Origin: Jacaranda mimosifolia
Lineage: Eukaryota > Streptophyta > Magnoliopsida > Lamiales > Bignoniaceae
Length of the DNA: 64,000 nt
Direction: 5' to 3'
Assembly (NCBI GenBank): GCA_018894105.1
Contig: CM032128.1
Coordinates: forward strand, 15,233,001-15,297,000
The notes below the pieces were generated by a model, which saw nothing but the letters and a program-made list of their open reading frames with translations, was not told where the DNA came from and searched no databases. Below are positions 38,160-50,461 of the stretch, in pieces. Numbering within the stretch: position 1 is the stretch's first letter; the number at the start of each line of letters is the position of its first letter. The translations under genes and the position numbers were made by a program.

Positions 38160-39640
38160 AGAAAGAATCTATCAACAATGAAATAGAGTTAATCATGTAT
38201 GATCACACTTGGGAGCTCATCGATCTCCCAGAAGGCCACAATCCATTGGGCTACAAGTGGATTTTTTGAAGGAAATACAAGGCAGATGACTCTGTAGACA
38301 AATACAAGGCTAGGTTGGTAGCAAAAGGGTTCAAAAAAAGAAAGGACTTGACTTCTTCGATACTTACCCACAGTGACAAAGATCATATCTATTAGGGTGC
38401 TTATTGCAATAGCAGCCCTAAATAACCTTGAAATACATCAAATGGATATCAAAAATGCTTTCCTGAATGGTGAGTTAGATGAAGAAATATATATGGAACA
38501 ACCTGAAGGATTTATTATCCCCAGGAAAGAAAGAAAAATATGTAGACTTGTTAAGTCATTGTGTAGACTCAAACAAGCTTCGAAACAATGGCATGAAAAA
38601 TTTGACAATATAATGCTGTCAAATGGCTTTAAGATAAATGAGTGCGACAAATGTGTATACCTAAAAGGCACTCATAGTGAATATAGTTTGCATGCATGTT
38701 GATGGCATGTTGATAATGGGTAGCAATCAAGATATTATCTTAACTACTAAGAAAATGCTTATGAAGCATTTTTGACATGAAAGGTATGGGTATTGCCGAT
38801 GTAATACTGGGGATTAAGATTATTAGAAAGTCGATGGACTGATTCTCACTCAATCCCACTATATTGAGAAAATTCTCAAGAAATTTAATGTGTATGAAAA
38901 CACTCCTGTAAAAACACCCATTGATCCCAGTTAACATTTCAGCAAAAATACTAGTGAACCCATATCTCAAGTGAAATACTCATGAATAATAGGTAGTTTG
39001 ATGTTTCTAACAAACTGAACTCGCCCTGAGATTGTGTGCTCAGTAAAAAAATTGAGTAGATGTACGAGCAATCCTGGTTATGCATACTGGAAAACTCTGA
39101 CAAGAGTACTTAGATTTCTTAAATACACAATGGACTACGGGTTACACTACACTAGATATCTAGTTGTAATGGAAGGCTACAGTAATGCTAACTGGATATT
39201 TGATACAAACAACACCAAGTCCACAAGTGGGTATGTTTTCACCCTAGGCACCGCTACTGTGTCCTGGAAATCCTTTAAATAGACGTGTATAGCTTGTTCT
39301 ATGATGAAGTCTAAATTTTTTGCTTTAGATAAAATAGGAGAAGAAGCAGAATGGCTTCGAAATTTCCTAAAGGATATTCCTTGTTGGCCTAAACTAGTTA
39401 TTGCCATCAGAATTCATTGTGATAGTCAATCAGCAATCAATAGAGCTTAAAGCAGTATGTATAATGGTAAATCTCATCATATCAGACGATGACACAATAC
39501 CATAAGGCAATTGATCTCAAATGGGATAATTTCACTTGACTATGTGAAATCCAAAGAAAATTTAGCAGATCCGTTAACCAAAGGCCTATCTAGAGATAAA
39601 GTGAAATGCCTATCGAGAGGAATGGGATTAAAATCCATAA
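38160..39640 (+). pseudogene. copia reverse transcriptase and RNase H remnant
   Basis: RT blocks include YKARLVAKGFK, MDIKNAFLNGELDEEIYMEQP and SLCRLKQASKQWHEKF. The catalytic YVDD motif reads HVDG in a shifted frame near 38695, so it is mutated. RNase H blocks follow at about 39030-39600 ([30 protein letters not shown]) with several stops. Confidence 0.88.
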
Positions 39641-40188
39641 GTTTAAGAACTGACATAGCGGACACCCAACCATGATGATTGGAGATCCCAAGAACTTGGT
39701 TCAATGGGACAACTAAGTTATGAAGGTTCATGTGAGCACTTCAACCCATTCCTATGACATGGAAGTGCTGCCTACTGAGTGGGTACAAGGTTGAGTCCTG
39801 ACTCTTAATGATTCCCAGAGCTAGAATAGCGGAGTATGATAGGATACTCTTTGTGAGAGATCACCTATGTAAGTGTGAAGACGAGCTTTATTGTAAACAC
39901 TTATGAATCCAAGATTAGTATCTATAGCCAAAATAAACACAACCAGAAAGAACTAAAAAGCATAAGGATAGCTATTGTGTGAGTACAATTGTCATGGTTT
40001 AGACCAACGGCTGGACAGTTTAAGGTATCACGCTCACTAATTAGCCAAGTAAGTCCGATAGTGCTTGATTAAAGAAGGTTCAAAGCCACAAGCTACCTAT
40101 CCTAATGCAATAGTTGTTCGCCTGAACTCTCGTGTCTACATAAGCATATGCATCATCAGTCGCATTAATTTCTATTTATGTGGGGCAT

Positions 40189-41244
40189 TATTGGAAATTG
40201 GTCTTCTTTGACCAAATTTTTAAGTGTGCTCAAGGAATTGATTTCTAAAAAATTGGTGATCATCGTAAACTACGCAGCGGGTAGATGACGATAATGTGTT
40301 TAATTAACAAAAACCAATTTTGAGTGACTGAGAAATTAATGATCAAAGTTAGCTATTTGATAGTTGACTAAGAAGACTAAGAATGAGCTAAAGGAATAGG
40401 AAGAGTGAAAATCCATCCCACATTGAAAGATGAATAAAATGTAGACTAAAATATATATGTTAAGTGTAGAGATAAAAGATGGGTCCCTTGGGGTACCACA
40501 AGTGTTTGGAGGAGAGAGGACCTATATGGTAGTAGGCTCAATCCAAACCACACTCGTGCGCGCGCACCGTTGCCGCTTGTCCATCCAGTCGAGCTGGGCT
40601 TGGCTTGGCGTGGCATGGTCATGGGCTTGGGCTTGGATTAAATTAAATTAGGCCTTCAGTCCAACATTAACTTTTTGAACCAAATTTTATCTAAAATTAA
40701 TTTGGCCAAACAATTTTATCTAAAATTAATTTAGCCCAACAAAAACAATAAAACCTTTCAAACTTCTGTTGATAAATTTCCGGTATCTTGGATAAGTCTG
40801 GAAATTTGGATAAGTCTCAGCGTCTTGAATTCTGGAATCAGGAAAAATGAGTCGAGTTAATCCTCCTCCAGCAGAGGATACACCTAGAATGCATCCTTCC
40901 AACTTCTACGTTGGAAAACCAGCAACCATGTTGACAACCTTCCAGCTACTCCTAACCTCTATATGTCAGTCCTGGATTGCATCTTTCCAGTCAGACAAGT
41001 TTTACTATATTTTCTACATAAGTCCAGAAAAATCCACATGAGCTCAGAAAGAGTTCAGTACGCTTAAAGTTCATAAGATAAGACAGTTTGTAATATTGCT
41101 ACAGTTTTAGTTAGTTGTTGTATCTTGGGAGATGATATCCATAGTTCTTTTAGCACCAATGCGGGGCTAATTCATTTTAAAGATAGAGAGCTCCACTCTC
41201 GCTTCGACTAGTTGATTACAGAAATTTACACCACCGCATTAACA
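40189..41244 (+). repeat. copia 3' LTR
   Basis: Its 1056 bp align with the 5' LTR. The first dinucleotide reads TA instead of TG. It includes an extra segment at about 40680-40925 beginning with a short tandem repeat of TTTATCTAAAATTAATTT. A G-rich tract (GTGGGG) precedes it as a weak polypurine tract. Confidence 0.88.
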
Positions 41245-41249
41245 ATTTG
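41245..41249. repeat. Target site duplication ATTTG (right)
   Basis: Identical to 34950-34954 immediately outside the left LTR. Confidence 0.9.
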
Positions 41250-41698
41250 TTGGACCTATATTCAATGAGCATGGGCAGATGGGATTAATGTCCAATAGGG
41301 TTAAATTAATTAATCATATATGATGGAGGATTCAAGTGTTAAATAGGCTTGAAAAATGGCTCCTTAGCTCGATTCAGTATCTTGGCCGAGGGTGTGGTAG
41401 TGGATCGCTCTTAGTCAGCCTAGGCTGGCTAGATAGTATTGCACCTGTAGACTAACCAAATCATCATCATCATCATCTTTCTTCTTCTTCTTCTTCTTCT
41501 TCTTAAGTAAAAATAAAAAATAACAAAGAGAAAAAATGTGTCTAAATACACAGTAGAAGGTCGTTTTCTACAAAATTTAGCTAAATATCAAGCTCAGAAC
41601 TGGTAAAAACAACTATCCTTGAACATGGGCAATATTTTCGCTTTGTGAAATTTCGTGATTTTGGTCATTTTCTTTCTGAAAACAAGAAATGAGATTAA
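41250..41698. other. Continuation of the older repeat split by the copia insertion
   Basis: Non-coding. Includes adjoining (ATC)n and (TTC)n runs at about 41463-41505. Its TTAATTAA-rich start resembles the sequence left of 34950, as expected if the copia element landed in one repeat. Confidence 0.5.
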
Positions 41699-42023
41699 GA
41701 GGGTGTTTGAATAAATTTATTTAAAAGATCTTATAAATTCCTACATCTTGTAAGATTTTTTTTTGTGCGTATAAGATGATATATCTTATTTTTAAAATAA
41801 GGTATTGAAGTGTGCGGATAGAATAAGATATTGGAATTTATATGATGCTAGTAATATCAATTTTATAATTAAAATATTTAAAATTAAAAGAGTTTATTGA
41901 GATGTTAACAATAAGATATGATCCCTACTTTTTTTTTATTTTTTAAAAGAGCTTATAAAATCATAATATCTTATTTTAGAATCTGATAAGCTCATTTCAA
42001 AAAAAAATTTACCAAATACTTTC
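41699..42023. mobile_element. Tourist-like (PIF/Harbinger) MITE, 325 bp
   Basis: The left end is GAGGGTGTTTGAATAAATTT. The reverse complement of the right end is GAAAGTATTTGGTAAATTT, giving imperfect terminal inverted repeats. TAA flanks both ends (41696-41698 and 42024-42026). No coding capacity. Confidence 0.8.
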
Positions 42024-43129
42024 TAATATTTATAAGCACTTAAACTTGTTCCTTGACTACAGGTTAGTCAATTTTGAACCAACTACTATTGTTATGTGGG
42101 TATAAGTTCTGAAAATATGCTACACAATAATTATATTTCATATAGTTGATCCGATTACTGGAGCAATAGGATTTTCTACATACTTTGGCGCCGTCTGTGG
42201 GAAACTTAAAGGAATAAGAAGGAACCCTGAGGATCCAGACAAGGTCAAGAGCTTGCGAACCTAGCAATCAAGTGACCTTACCACCGGAGACTATGGAGAG
42301 CCACCAGCAAGAAATACCACCTGGTCTAGTACCAGACTCTACTCTTAACGCGCGATCGGTACCCGAGGTGGCACCTGCATAGTAGGCTTATCCTCTTGGA
42401 GAACCTATCTTGCTTGTCACGTAGGAAACATAATGAACTTTCTTGAAGAGCTTATCACCCAGGCTGCATCTAAAGCAGTTGATCGTTGAGACCCTAATTT
42501 GCTACAATCAAGGAAGTAAGAAGTCAGTGTGAGAAACCTCGCACCCATCGAAATTTAAGATAGGAAGAAGAAAGCTGATGAATTGGAAGTTAAAGTACAA
42601 GAGAGTTCATGAGCATGGAGAGTCACTTACTTGTAGTAGTGCCACAATTGAAGCTAGAGTTAGCCACTAATATACAACATACGCTAAGGAGATGCATGAC
42701 AGAAGGTATCTCCTGTTGGAGATCCTAGCTTCCCTATGACCTTGGAGATATTGAAGACCATATTGGAGGGTATTACTCAAGATACGCAGTACACTAAGGA
42801 GCGCCACTCCTAGGAGTTGTATCAATCCTCACACTTGAGCTGGAGGGCTTCTTCCTCCTAAAAGAGAATAAAGCGAAGAGCCAACTCGGAACATGATGCC
42901 ACACTATTCCTTTACCCTAGCAAAGAGACATGCAATCTTCACTCAGAATGGAACCTACCTTACATATGCAAGCAGACATTAGAGTGCAAACACATTCTTC
43001 GATACCACAATTGCATGGACGATAAGGAAGCCAATGCCATCCTTCAGCGGCCACTCTTCCTAGGTGCAACTATTTCTCTCCAGCCATCTTAATAGAGACA
43101 CTCCATCTGGAAGTAAAGATAATACAACT

Positions 43130-43980
43130 ACTAGAGTATGATGGCCTTATAGACCTCTAGGAGTACTTAGACAACTTTTTGGTAAGGATGAAGCTCTACA
43201 ACTTGAGCTAAGGTGTATGTTACAAGTTCTTATGCACCACCCTCATGAAGCATGCCATGATATGGTTCAACTAGATACTAGTTGCATCCATCATGGGGTG
43301 GAAAATATTGGTGTAATGTTCCTTTGGAACTTCTCCATCAAACACAGATGCCCCAAAAATGTGGCGTACCTATTCACCATCAAGCAGAAGGATGAAAAGT
43401 TCTTCAGGACTTACCAAAACTGCTTCGCCAAGTAGTACACAAGATCTCCCACGTCAGCGGGAGCTCTTAGCCGACATCATTCAACAAAACTTGAAGTACC
43501 AGAAGTTTTAGAGGTCGATTGTTGAGAAAACCTCTACTACTTTAGAAGAGCTTCTGGTGTGCACGAAGAGGTACATGAGGATTGAGAAAACTGCAACCCC
43601 TTAGGATGACGACAAGCTTGAGGTACTTAAAGAAAGAGCCTATGCTAACAAGAAGCCAAATAAACCAAAACGTGGTCCCTCACAGACAACCCTCAAATTC
43701 AATCACTTGAACATCTCAAGAGCAGAAATATTCCTAATTGTTGAGCAACAAGGCTTAGTCAAGTAGCCCCCAGAAATCATAGAGGATCCAAAGAGGTAGA
43801 CATCCTCGAAGTACTGCAACTTTAATTGTAGCTAGGGCTATACTATAGAGGAATGCCACAATTGGAGAGATGAGATAGAAAAGCTGATCCAATATGGCTA
43901 CCTGAGAGAAGGTGGAAAATGGAACAATCTCAAGAAGCAACCAAGACCAGAAAGAAATGGCGATCACATAGGCTTACCTG
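43130..43980 (+). pseudogene. Tat-type gypsy gag remnant
   Basis: Matches to Retrotrans_gag-type sequence are spread over frames interrupted by stops. The clearest open stretch is 43217-43435, ending KQKDEKFFRTYQNCFAK. The downstream segment at about 43820-43920 resembles the gag C-terminal zinc-binding end. Confidence 0.7.
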
Positions 43981-44699
43981 GCAAAGGACTAATGTCAAAG
44001 GATACGTTCATATAGAATGAAACACACTCGTTCTCATCTCAACATCCAGTCCATGCTAAACTTGAGCATGAGAATAACAATTTTCCTCCATCGGAGAACT
44101 CGAATTCATATAGGATGAGCCAACGAAGATGCTAAAAGGAGGGCTCCATGCCACCTTAAGATAGTCTTATCACACATTTTGCTTACAACCACTCTAACTT
44201 CATGAACTTGCTGAAGTACTCACCATGCTTCGTTACCTAAAATTCTCTAAGTCCTAGGACAATCATAGAAAGCATTGCGCCACCACAAACTCAATAAAAA
44301 ATTGTATAAACATGAGCAACTAAAAAAAAAAGTCGCTATCCCAACATCAAGCGCTTGACGACCACTAGGGAACTCCAGCAATGGGGCGCTTCACAAGCAC
44401 TTAGGACCCCCCACACGGGGGCGCCCAATGAGTGCCTCAGCACTAGGCACCCAGTAAATGACTGCAAAGGGGTGCTTCATAGGCGCCCCAGCATTCGAGT
44501 GCCCGAGACCTTCAGAAATGGAGTGCTCAGGAACAACCATGAGGGAATGCCCTATGGATGCCTGGATCTTCCCACAAAAGGGGCACCTAGCTACGCTTTG
44601 TACTACCCATGGGGTGTTTGCTCTTTAGCCCTGGCACTCTCCCATGGCACTTTGTGTGCGCACTTGAATTAGACATCTCGCATGAACGTTGATCATGAT

Positions 44700-47340
44700 G
44701 CATTTGTTTTTCTAGCATTTGTCATGGTGATTTCATATCTCTCACTCTTGAATCCTCAGAGTATGAGTATGCAATATCAATAAGCCATATGATTAACTAT
44801 GTACTTGCTTGAATATGGAACAAATATAAAGAATTTTTTTTTATTACAACCAAACCAGAAAACGTCAAGATGTCCAGCTAATACTTAGTCTTTGAAGAAA
44901 AACATTGGTATGAAATGATAAATACTAAACAACTTTCTAGAGAGGAATCCTACTCACCACCACTATCATAGACATAAAATCTCATTCCTACAGAGTTATA
45001 CTTGCTGGCTCATCCATGCCTCAAAGAAATTGTCTATGCCCTCATATTCGTTGGCCGTGTCTTTATGAGCTGCGTTCACAAACATCTTCTTAGCAAAGGG
45101 ACATAGGAACTTCTCCTTACTCTTTACCCTTTTAGTGAATCTCACCTTCAAACACTTATGCTCCTTCAGCAATATAGCTGACTATTTCTTTTTCTGACTT
45201 CACCGTCCAACCACTTCGGTTACCTCCTTCTCACAACATCTCACCATCGCCATAGCTCTCTCTACTCAGTCTGTCTTACTAAGTTCCACCCAATACTTCA
45301 TGAGGAACTTTAATTTCATAGAGGAGATTACCTAACGTCCCTCGAAACTTTAACTCTTGCAGCAAAGACACAAGATTGAACAACATGGAAAATGCAGAAG
45401 TCACCCTATGTTAGGCTAGCACTTAGCCATTTAAAGAGAGACAAGAGAGGCTTGTTTAAACCAAAATTGTTCTTGAAGATACCTACTGAAAGATATTAGT
45501 CTCGTGAATAGATCTAAGTTATTCACGGAGTGTAAGACCTTGCTAAGGAATTCAAGCAATTATCAAAGCACAAGACCTCCATAAAAAATTCTAAGTCATA
45601 CCTGATGGCATCACCAAACGCCTAACCAAGTAAGTGTTGCCTCTCCACACCTTGTGGACACTGTCTTCGCGTATTTAGCAAGTGTTATTCCCATATTAAA
45701 CCTATTGAACTCGAACTCAAACTTAGTTGGGGACTCTAACTCAAGTCGTATCACATTTTTTGACATCCTGCTCTTAAGACATGATCATCTTCCAAGTTGA
45801 TGTGTCCCAAGAAGTTTTAACTGACCCTAACGAGAACACTAGGGTAAAGTAAATAAAAAGGAAAAAAAAGAAAGACATCACCCTAAGAACTTACCTCTTA
45901 AATCGCTAATGAGGCATGCTCCTCATACCTTTAAAAAAATTGTCTAAGTCTTCATATGAAAGTAAGGTAACTAACACAATACCTCCTAAGGAAACCTACC
46001 AAAGCTCAACTTAGATGAAAGTTGGGTAAACTCAGGTTTACACATTTAACCCAAGCAATAGACAGACCTCCAAAGACCTCTCAAGTATGAGATACACCAA
46101 ATAATATTTTCTAAGTCGTTCGCAAAGCACAAACTCTTAAGGCATATCTTCCACATCCTATACGCTTTCAACATCCATTGAGACACAAACCTCAGTCTCA
46201 AGAATTTTTTTTAGTCCCCCCATGATGTCAGTATTACTCAATAGTGTTCATATAACCTTCACCACAAGAGAAGATGAGCTTTTTATTCACTAGGAGGATG
46301 AGCATCCAACTGATTATGGCAAAACAACCAAGTCCACATACCTCCATAAAAATGCCAACACGTGCACCCAGACCAAGCGCCTAACACAAACACCTAACAT
46401 GGGGTCACTTGGAGCAGGCACCTGCAACCATACTGTTGCTAGGCCACCATGGACACCCTATGTGGACACTCAATGGGCATTTGATAGCAAGAACCTAATG
46501 TTGATACTCTTATTCTATCTCGCTTCCTCAAAGTTAGATCCAATCATGATCGCAACTTGAATCGACTACTCCTTCTCAACATTTCAATCTTCAAATTTTC
46601 ACTTGAACATTCACCTAAGTCTTGGAAAAAGTACTACGCAAAATTTCTCTAATTCCTCAAATGACAAAAATCTACCCATAATGTCACACTATCCCTCATT
46701 TGTAAGAGTGACTAAGTTCCCGCACCTAGAACAATTTTATAAGGTTTTCGCGTGCTTCCTCACGCAAACATGAACACATCCTTCTAAGGAAGCTCACCCT
46801 AAAACGCATCCTATCATGTGCCTCTGTATCACAACACCTCGATATTAACATCATAACAATAATCAAAAATTTTCTAAGTCCCTAGATGATTACAGGGCAA
46901 GACCTTCTTGAGCTCCTAAATGTTTGATACATGAAATTCACCTAAGTCCTCAGGTCAAGGATATATTCAACTTCGCCAAATCTCTTAAGACATGTCATTA
47001 ACCCCATGTGCCCTCTTAATAGAATTGTTTTCCCTCTTTCTCTCCTTAGCTAAGGTGAAACTCTTGTCTTTTTTGCTAACACCTTAGGTGCCAACTAGTC
47101 CATCTTTATAGAACGCCTCTTAGGAGTCCAGCTCTTATGAGTCTACCTTGTAGGAGCCACCTCTTAGGAGTCCATATTTAGGGAGCATCTCCTAAGAGTC
47201 CTGAAGACTTTCAGACCTCTCAAACTCGATTTGGATAGAAGTTGAGAATCCACAAACTCCTAAGCAAAAAATAATTACTCAAATTGACTTAACTTAAGAT
47301 AAATTTCATAAATTAAACTTAGATTATATTTTCAATGTAA
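44700..47340. other. Long non-coding internal part of the Tat-type element
   Basis: I find no open frame of note and no retroviral pol motif on either strand. The + strand is C/T/A-rich with repeated CCTAAG and CTCCTAAG-like words near 47100-47200, suggesting ancient repetitive structure. Confidence 0.5.
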
Positions 47341-47370
47341 AATTAATAATTTTTTACCAAAAATAGGGGG

Positions 47371-47825
47371 CTTAATAATGTGACTAAAATTGGATCTAAG
47401 GACATCTTGGTAATTTGACTAAAATAATGAATCGATCCTAAAATTAATTAACTAAGTAAATGGGCCAAAGAGTCCAAAGGACAAGCCAAGTCTATAAAGA
47501 GCGTAGAAAAACCATAATGGACCCAATCAAGACTAAAATCTAAAATACCAAATCCCAGATAGAAATATGACAAAAAATCATTTACCAAATTTCTTAGAGT
47601 GGAGGAACTTTTGAGAGAGCTGATTTTTCTGCGTGCGTTCCTTAGAAGACGTACCAATATTCTTCTGCTTTTTGGAAGGACCTCGTCTATTTTCGAACAG
47701 TATCAATATTATATTATAGAAATTAATACCTAAAAATATATAGACTTTAGTGGTTAGTATGTTATTATATGAGTAGCTAGTTAAGTGTTCCAACCCTCAA
47801 AATAACGGAGTGCAAAACAATAATT
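47371..47825. other. Possible 3' LTR region of the Tat-type element
   Basis: It follows the polypurine-like tract and so is where a 3' LTR should lie. I could not match it to sequence before 42175. Confidence 0.35.
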
Positions 47826-48067
47826 TCTTTACCAATTAGGAATCCGTGACCGCATATTGCCATCACTAAGCTTAGTGACTATATATATTCTTTTGAAATT
47901 TATAAATAATTAGTGATCGTTATTGCAGAGGTTACTGATTAATGACTACCTATTGAGCGACACTAATTAGTGATGAGAGTTTTTGTGTTCGATTCAAACA
48001 ATCACTAAATTCATTTAGTAACTGATTTTTATTTATTTAGTGATCGCTCGCTTTGGTTTGGGTAGTG
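47826..48067. mobile_element. CACTA-like terminal fragment
   Basis: Many TAGTGAT/ATCACTA words on both strands (including a CACTAAGCTTAGTG palindrome) resemble subterminal repeats of CACTA elements. The block ends in GGGTAGTG, the reverse complement of CACTACCC. The opposite end was not found. Confidence 0.45.
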
Positions 48068-48445
48068 AAATATGTGTTTAGGGCTGTGATCTTTAATCAT
48101 TTCTGGTCAAGAATTATTGAGATAGGCATCAACAATTATGGGTAATCAATAATTTCATAGAAACATATGGATATGATGTTAGCTCACGTAGAGGATGTCC
48201 ATTAAATTGATATGTATATATATACTGATATTACAAAGGCCATACAGTACTAATTACGATGCTGTTAAAGTTTCACCTTTTGTCACACATAGTCTAGGAA
48301 TTGAATTCTTTACTAATTTTAAGGGAATGCTTTTTGGCGTCTGTAGTCTCGTGTGCTGTAAAGGGCACTGCTGTCTAAACTGCTCTCTACATGAGCTAGT
48401 CCCATAAACATGGTGATATTCTTGTACCTTTCCAATTTTACGGTC

Positions 48446-48553
48446 AAAAGTGGAGATCCCACAATCTGCACTCCCTTTCTACTACAAAAACAAGAATGTA
48501 AAAGTGGAGATCACACAATCTGCACTCCCTTTCTGCTACAAAAACAAGAATGT
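48446..48553. repeat. Tandem duplication, 54 bp x 2
   Basis: Units 48446-48499 and 48500-48553 differ at very few positions. Each contains CTACAAAAACAAGAATGT. Confidence 0.95.
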
Positions 48554-48933
48554 AAGAGATTCGATGTTAAGTGATGAGTAGAAGTTGTTATTGATTACTT
48601 TTGTCAAGATAAGAAATTTATTTTATTGGAATAATGATTTTTATGTGAATGTTAATATTTCATAATCAATTATCAATGAAAAATTGACTACTATTGCAAT
48701 CAACAGTCAAAAGAAATGACACGATTAAAGAAAATAAAAGGCAACCATATCTTTTATTTTTTGGTGAAATTTGAAATCAAATCTTCCTAGTTTGAAGTAT
48801 TCCTTTTCATTTATTCTTTATTAATTCACAATGTAATAGTGATTTTTATAAGTTTAATAGTAACAAAATTTGTAATTAATTTTCATTATTTTATAGTTAG
48901 AGATATATGTCACTGTATTTTTGTTTGACTTAG

Positions 48934-49373
48934 ATTCACATATTTGTGAAATGGGCCACATTTCTCTACAAAGGATTTGATGAGACACGTCGGCTTGGCC
49001 TCAGAAGTGAAATAGAACAGGTTCTGTATCTTCGTTTTCCATTTCTCATGTCATTTATATCACCTTTTCCTCAAACTAGGACTTTGCTTTGGGATTTATA
49101 GAAGTAGTCCCACTAACCCACCCCTTATTATTTTGTTTCTAGGATTCAGTTAGTGCTCCATACTTCTCCACTTGGAGAAACTGGGATGCTTGTTGTTGAT
49201 TGGTGGTGGGTATAATTTTCTTGTTATTTCATCTTTTATGCTTTTCGTGCTATTAATTTTAGTGAGCATCTATTAGAAGATAGTGTGCTCTTTTATTTTG
49301 GTTTCAGGTGCCAAATGGCTCAACCCATAAGCATTTGGATCCAGGTGATGTGCTTATTCGTTTGAACGGGGAG
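48934..49373 (+). pseudogene. DEGP7: DEGP7-like protease fragment (three exons with introns)
   Basis: Three exon-like pieces read in order like the plant DegP7 serine protease around a PDZ domain: 48934-49020 (FLYKGFDETRRLGLRSEIEQ), 49150-49209 (SPLGETGMLVVD) and 49308-49373 (HKHLDPGDVLIRLNGE). Introns of 129 and 98 bp with GT/AG borders separate them, so the copy derives from genomic DNA, not from spliced RNA. No catalytic triad, N-terminal part or later PDZ exons were found in the window. The second exon ends WWW where the family has about two residues (SV), a sign of decay. The fragment lies among CACTA-like sequence and may have been captured. Confidence 0.75.
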
Positions 49374-50407
49374 GTATGTTCCTTAATATTTATTTGTGAT
49401 ATCTACATTACATGTTTAGCCATCCCAGATTAAGATAGATGTTCTAATGTAATTTATTTGTATCTTGAGTGAAGTCTTTTTAACAAGTGTAGACTTCTAG
49501 TGAGAAATTGTTAATTTATGAGTTGCCAGAGATGTTTAAATAAACTAGAATTGGGCCTTAGATTTTAGTAAACACTAAGCGTTGATGTTTGGACCTGTGA
49601 AGTAATTCAATAAAAGGCTAAGAAGACTAATTTCCCTTGGTTTGGTTTGAATAATATGGTTGTATAAACAAAGATTAATCTAGTTCTACTTCTATTGTAT
49701 AATCCTCAGTCACATTCAAGTTATCACACAGATAGCTACTTGTTTTAAAGGAAATACGGTGAAAATTAGTTTTCATGTCTTCTTTGGTTCATTTCCACAC
49801 CCACATTTGTACAAATCTAATTGTCTGAGAGATTTACTATATCATGCATCCATTATATTTCCTTTTCATTCAATTAGATTTACTTAACATATTTCAAATT
49901 TACACTTTTATGCACATATAAGATGCAATGTTTTGGGTTCAGGATTTGTACTCTGTTGCTTGATTATATTGAATTTATATATTGTAAATTATATGTTTGA
50001 TTAAGTTGAGTTATCTAGTAGATTTATATTGATTATATATTAGTTTGTTATCTTGAATGTATGTTAGTTTAGTTTGTATTTCTGTTACTCATGATCCTAA
50101 TTTTTTTGTTGTTGTAATATTGCATATTTGGAGAACATTGGCCAACTTCCTATTCTCATTTTTCTATAATTTTTTTATTTTTAATTATTCTGATTTTGTT
50201 TTTATTGTGTTATATTGTAGATTTGGATATGTCAAGATGTTGGAATTATGTATAAATCTTTATATAGAGTTAGTACTATATGTAGTTTGTATTATATGCT
50301 AGATGTTTATTGTAATATAAATTGTGCTTTTAGATTTATAATGTTAATTTGATTCTTGTTAAAGAGAATGAATTTTTCCAGAGTTTGTTGTATTTGTTTA
50401 GTTTAAT

Positions 50408-50408
<1 letters not shown>
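49374..50408. other. AT-rich sequence right of the DEGP7-like fragment
   Basis: Could be the start of the next DEGP7 intron. I see no further DEGP7 exon and no other coding signature. Confidence 0.5.

Positions 50409-50460
<52 letters not shown>
50409..50460. repeat. (TTA)n microsatellite, left of foldback element
   Basis: About seventeen TTA units ending exactly where the foldback element starts. Confidence 0.95.

Positions 50461-50461
<1 letters not shown>

Larger units (their letters stand above)
34955..41244 (+). mobile_element. Full-length but inactive Ty1/copia retrotransposon with 5-bp target duplication
   Basis: LTRs at 34955-35719 and 40189-41244 flank an internal region with gag, protease, integrase, reverse transcriptase and RNase H remnants in copia order. 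The left LTR starts TGTTGGAAATTGG and both LTRs end in CA. The bases just outside are identical, ATTTG at 34950-34954 and ATTTG at 41245-41249. Stops and frameshifts occur in every domain. The right LTR is about 290 bp longer because of a segment at about 40680-40925 that is absent from the left LTR. Confidence 0.92.
42175..47370 (+). mobile_element. Degenerate Ty3/gypsy element, Tat type, gag region only
   Basis: A primer-binding region TTGGCGCCGTCTGTGGGAA at about 42186-42204 is typical of Tat-group gypsy elements. About 950 bases on, from 43130 to 43980, several frames show gag features: YDGLIDL, AYLFTIKQKDEKFF and a relic of the gag C-terminal ECHNWRDEIEKLIQYGYLRE. No protease, reverse transcriptase or integrase was recognised up to the polypurine-like tract AAATAGGGGG at 47361-47370. 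It could be a gag-only non-autonomous element or one too decayed to read. LTRs were not matched. Confidence 0.65.

Noticed and set aside
41461..41505. ATC/TTC repeats considered as a CRISPR-like or satellite array
   Set aside because: Simple trinucleotide microsatellites only.
44355..44672. 105-codon frame in the Tat-type element
   Set aside because: Produced by a GC-rich repetitive patch; no similarity to gag or pol and no partner frames.
50057..50302. Hydrophobic 81-codon frame on the + strand
   Set aside because: Phe/Ile/Val-rich translation of T-rich DNA without any supporting motif; likely chance.
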